Source: Tetrahymena elliotti 4EA | Taxonomy: Eukaryota; Ciliophora; Oligohymenophorea; Hymenostomatida; Tetrahymenidae | NCBI GenBank assembly: GCA_000231825.2 | Contig: JH720340.1 | Location: forward strand, 584,414 to 648,413 | DNA: 64,000 bases | Direction of reading: 5' to 3' | In this document: positions 61,997 to 64,000 of the stretch, in pieces | How the letters are laid out: every line of letters starts with the position of its first letter | Numbering within the stretch: the stretch's first letter is position 1 | Program-made: the position numbers and the translations under genes | The notes under the pieces: model-generated | Database searches by the model: none | What the model saw: the letters and a program-made list of their open reading frames with translations, nothing else | Told to the model about the DNA's origin: nothing

Positions 61997-64000
61997 ATGT
62001 AAAAAAAGTTAGAACAAATATTAGGAAGTATAAGCTGTGTTTTGATTATTTTGCTCTGCGGTGACTTTAAAGTTTGGAGCATCATTAACACTTATGCATA
62101 CAGTTACTTAAGATAATACAATACCTCTCTAGAAATGAATGATGTCAATGAAATCTTCTTCTGGATCAGTTTTGCTACCAATACAGGTATATAATGTGGG
62201 CTATTTATAGCTTATAAATTTGGATTTAGAAGAACTCTCATAATTAATGGCTTGACATGCACAATATTTATTTTTTGCTCTTCATTTTGTACCAATTTTT
62301 ATGCTTTTACTTTTACTTTTGCTGTTGGAAATATCTTTTTTGCTGGAACTATTTATTTAATCGCATTCGATAGAGCCTATAAGTAATCAATTTAATTAAC
62401 AATTTAATCAATTTTTTAGTACTGTCTTATTTTAATTAGGATATTTCCTACTCATAAAGAAATTACAAGCGGATTGCTAAATCTTGTATTTGGTTTAGGT
62501 TTACTTGGGCAAGGAGAATTATACTTCTTAATGATTAACAAAGATGATGAACCTCTTGTTGAAGATTAAGATTACTATCCTCCTCATATAGCAAACAACT
62601 TACCTTGGGCTCTTAGATACATTTCATTTATTTATTTATCTTTTGTTGTCTTCTCATTAATTTGTTACAGAAAAAACCTTTACTAAGAATAACCTCAAAT
62701 GTTACCTACAAATGATAATGATATCTTAATTGAGCCAGACTCTGCTATTTCTAGTGAAACACTAAGTGTAATTTCTTTTATATTTTCATTTAATTATATC
62801 ATATAATTCTTAAGTGTTCTCAAGATAAAAAAATCTCAATAATTATTATTTAACTTTCCATTTTTGATTATTTAAATCTACAACAAAAATAAATTCAAAT
62901 AATCTAAAAAATAAAGCTTCTTCTAAAAGTAACTTAATCTTAAAAAAAATTATGGTAGTTAGAGTTACTATCTTTTTGTATGGAATATTTTAAAAAAATA
63001 AAAGTTTAAAATAGTTTATCCAAAATAAGCAATAAAATTTCTTAAAAAAAATACTAAAAATTATTTTTCTTTCAAAATTTTTAGGTTAAAAATGTTGTCT
63101 TGATTATTCAAATCAACAACAAAAATAAATCTAAATAATCTAAAAAATAAAGCTTCATCAAAAAACATCATAATCTATCTTAACTTAATATTATGGTAGT
63201 GAGAGCTATAGGCTACCTTTTTGTTTTGGAATAGAAATAATTTTAAAAAATAAAAGTGTAAAATAATTTATTAAAAATAAACATTAAAATTTCTTCAAAA
63301 AATGTGAAAAATTGTTTTGCTTTCAAATTTTTAAGACAAAGAATGTTGCTTTGATTCAAGAATACTTTAAAATAATTAAATGAATTTTTTATAGAAAGAT
63401 TAAAATTTAATTCAAATAATTTTTAAAAAAAGTAGTAAAAGGATGTCTAAACTCAAGAAAATAAAGACGAACATTAGGAGTGTCAATCATTTAGAGATGC
63501 TTTATTTAGTGTAACTTTTATCAAAGTTTTTACTATTCTATTCTTCTTAGGTAGCTTTGGTACTATGATTATTGGTAATTATAGACCTTATGGACAGCAA
63601 TTTATAAGTAGTGATTCATTTTTAACATTGGTGGGTACAATTTCAGGGTTAGTTAATGGTTTTAGTGGTTTAGTATGGGGTCCTGTTCTAAAAAAAATAA
63701 ATTATAAATATGTGATTTTTATTTTGCTGAGTATAAATATTTTAGTATCGTTTTTATACCCAACGATTTCTAAATATTAAGGACTGTTTTTCTTTTTTAC
63801 TGCTTTTGCTATATTTACTTATGGAGGTAATATTTTAACATTTAATATTTATTATCTAATAAATACTTTATATATTAAAAAGGTATTTATTGCGTCTTTC
63901 CCATCATGGTTATAAACATTTATGGAAATAAGATAGGCACCAGAATGATTGGAAATTTTTACTAAGCTTTAACTTTATGTAGTTTGTTTTAATATATTTT
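61997..64000 (+). CDS. MFS-type carrier (oxalate/formate-antiporter-like), 3' truncated by window
   Basis: Start MQKKLEQILGSISCVLIILL at 61997. Segments typical of twelve-helix carriers follow: FFWISFATNTGIQCGLFIAY, KFGFRRTLIINGLTCTIFIF (the cytoplasmic R-R after TM2-like helix), FTFAVGNIFFAGTIYLIAF, and after a 36-bp intron FPTHKEITSGLLNLVFGLGL. The second half resumes around 63460-63900: FIKVFTILFFLGSFGTMIIG, FLTLVGTISGLVNGFSGLVW, KKINYKYVIFILLSINILVS, then FPIMVINIYGNKIGTRMIGN as the window ends. The P-T-H-K-E-x-x-S-G-L and I-Y-G-N-K-I-G-x-R signatures match the monocarboxylate/OFA branch. Substrate not predictable. The middle (62770-63460) contains a tandem duplication and its splicing is not resolved; two adjacent half-genes is an alternative. 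Confidence 0.75.
62862..63330. repeat. tandem ~236-bp direct duplication
   Basis: Copy 1 (~62862-63085) and copy 2 (~63098-63330) share ordered blocks: AACAAAAATAAAT, AATCTAAAAAATAAAGCTTC, ATTATGGTAGT.AGAG and AAAATTTCTT followed by CTTTCAAA.TTTT. The offset of ATAAAGCTTC (62911 versus 63147) is 236. Divergence is moderate, with indels. It sits between the two halves of the MFS carrier. Confidence 0.85.

Noticed and set aside
1..64000. tRNA, rRNA, telomeric (CCCCAA/GGGGTT) repeats, transposons, CRISPR
   Set aside because: No GC-rich cloverleaf block, rRNA core sequence, telomere repeat, transposase signature or regularly spaced repeat was seen in reading both strands.

Overview
The window reads as macronuclear-type DNA of an oligohymenophorean ciliate, most likely Tetrahymena or a near relative. 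TAA and TAG must be read as glutamine and only TGA as stop: the Rab, E2, PEP carboxylase, EFG1 and P4-ATPase/cyclase genes all become continuous, recognisable proteins only under that code. The sequence is roughly 78-80% A+T, introns are GT-AG and mostly about 50-300 bp (too long for Paramecium), and intergenic DNA is nearly featureless A/T. A run of 100 N at 32984-33083 marks a scaffold join. ORF calls made with the standard code are nearly all fragments here.

Layout, 0-21 kb (all minus strand): a Rab11-type GTPase (71-1067); a protein with two cyclic-nucleotide-binding-like domains and a long low-complexity tail (2332-6155); a giant P4-ATPase/guanylyl cyclase fusion (6821-15727); a degenerate-looking ubiquitin-protease-like gene; and a two-CBM glycogen-binding Kelch protein (17579-20585).

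21-33 kb: an intronless E2-like protein lacking HPN (+), a polyQ TPR membrane protein (-), an unknown multi-pass membrane protein (+), rRNA-processing EFG1 (-) and an AMPK-gamma/SNF4-like CBS protein (+).

33-46 kb: phosphonopyruvate decarboxylase (+), a small-exon candidate (+), a PH-like protein (+), a small multi-exon gene (+), a very intron-rich minus-strand gene, a putative mitochondrial small-subunit ribosomal protein (-) and a small lysine-rich candidate (-).

46-64 kb: an N/Q-rich protein (+), a second multi-domain cNMP-binding protein (-), PEP carboxylase (+), an intron-rich unknown (+), and an MFS carrier running off the window end (+).

Themes: three loci concern cyclic nucleotides (one cGMP producer, two binders); an AMP-sensing CBS protein and a glycogen-binding adaptor concern energy and glycogen; PEP carboxylase and phosphonopyruvate decarboxylase both act around the PEP/C-P-bond node, fitting the high aminoethylphosphonate content of ciliates. 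The least expected signals are the multiply degenerate ATPase motifs in the cyclase fusion, tandem ~231-236 bp duplications inside two introns, and small-exon genes hidden in apparently empty A/T DNA. No tRNA, rRNA, CRISPR or mobile element was recognised.
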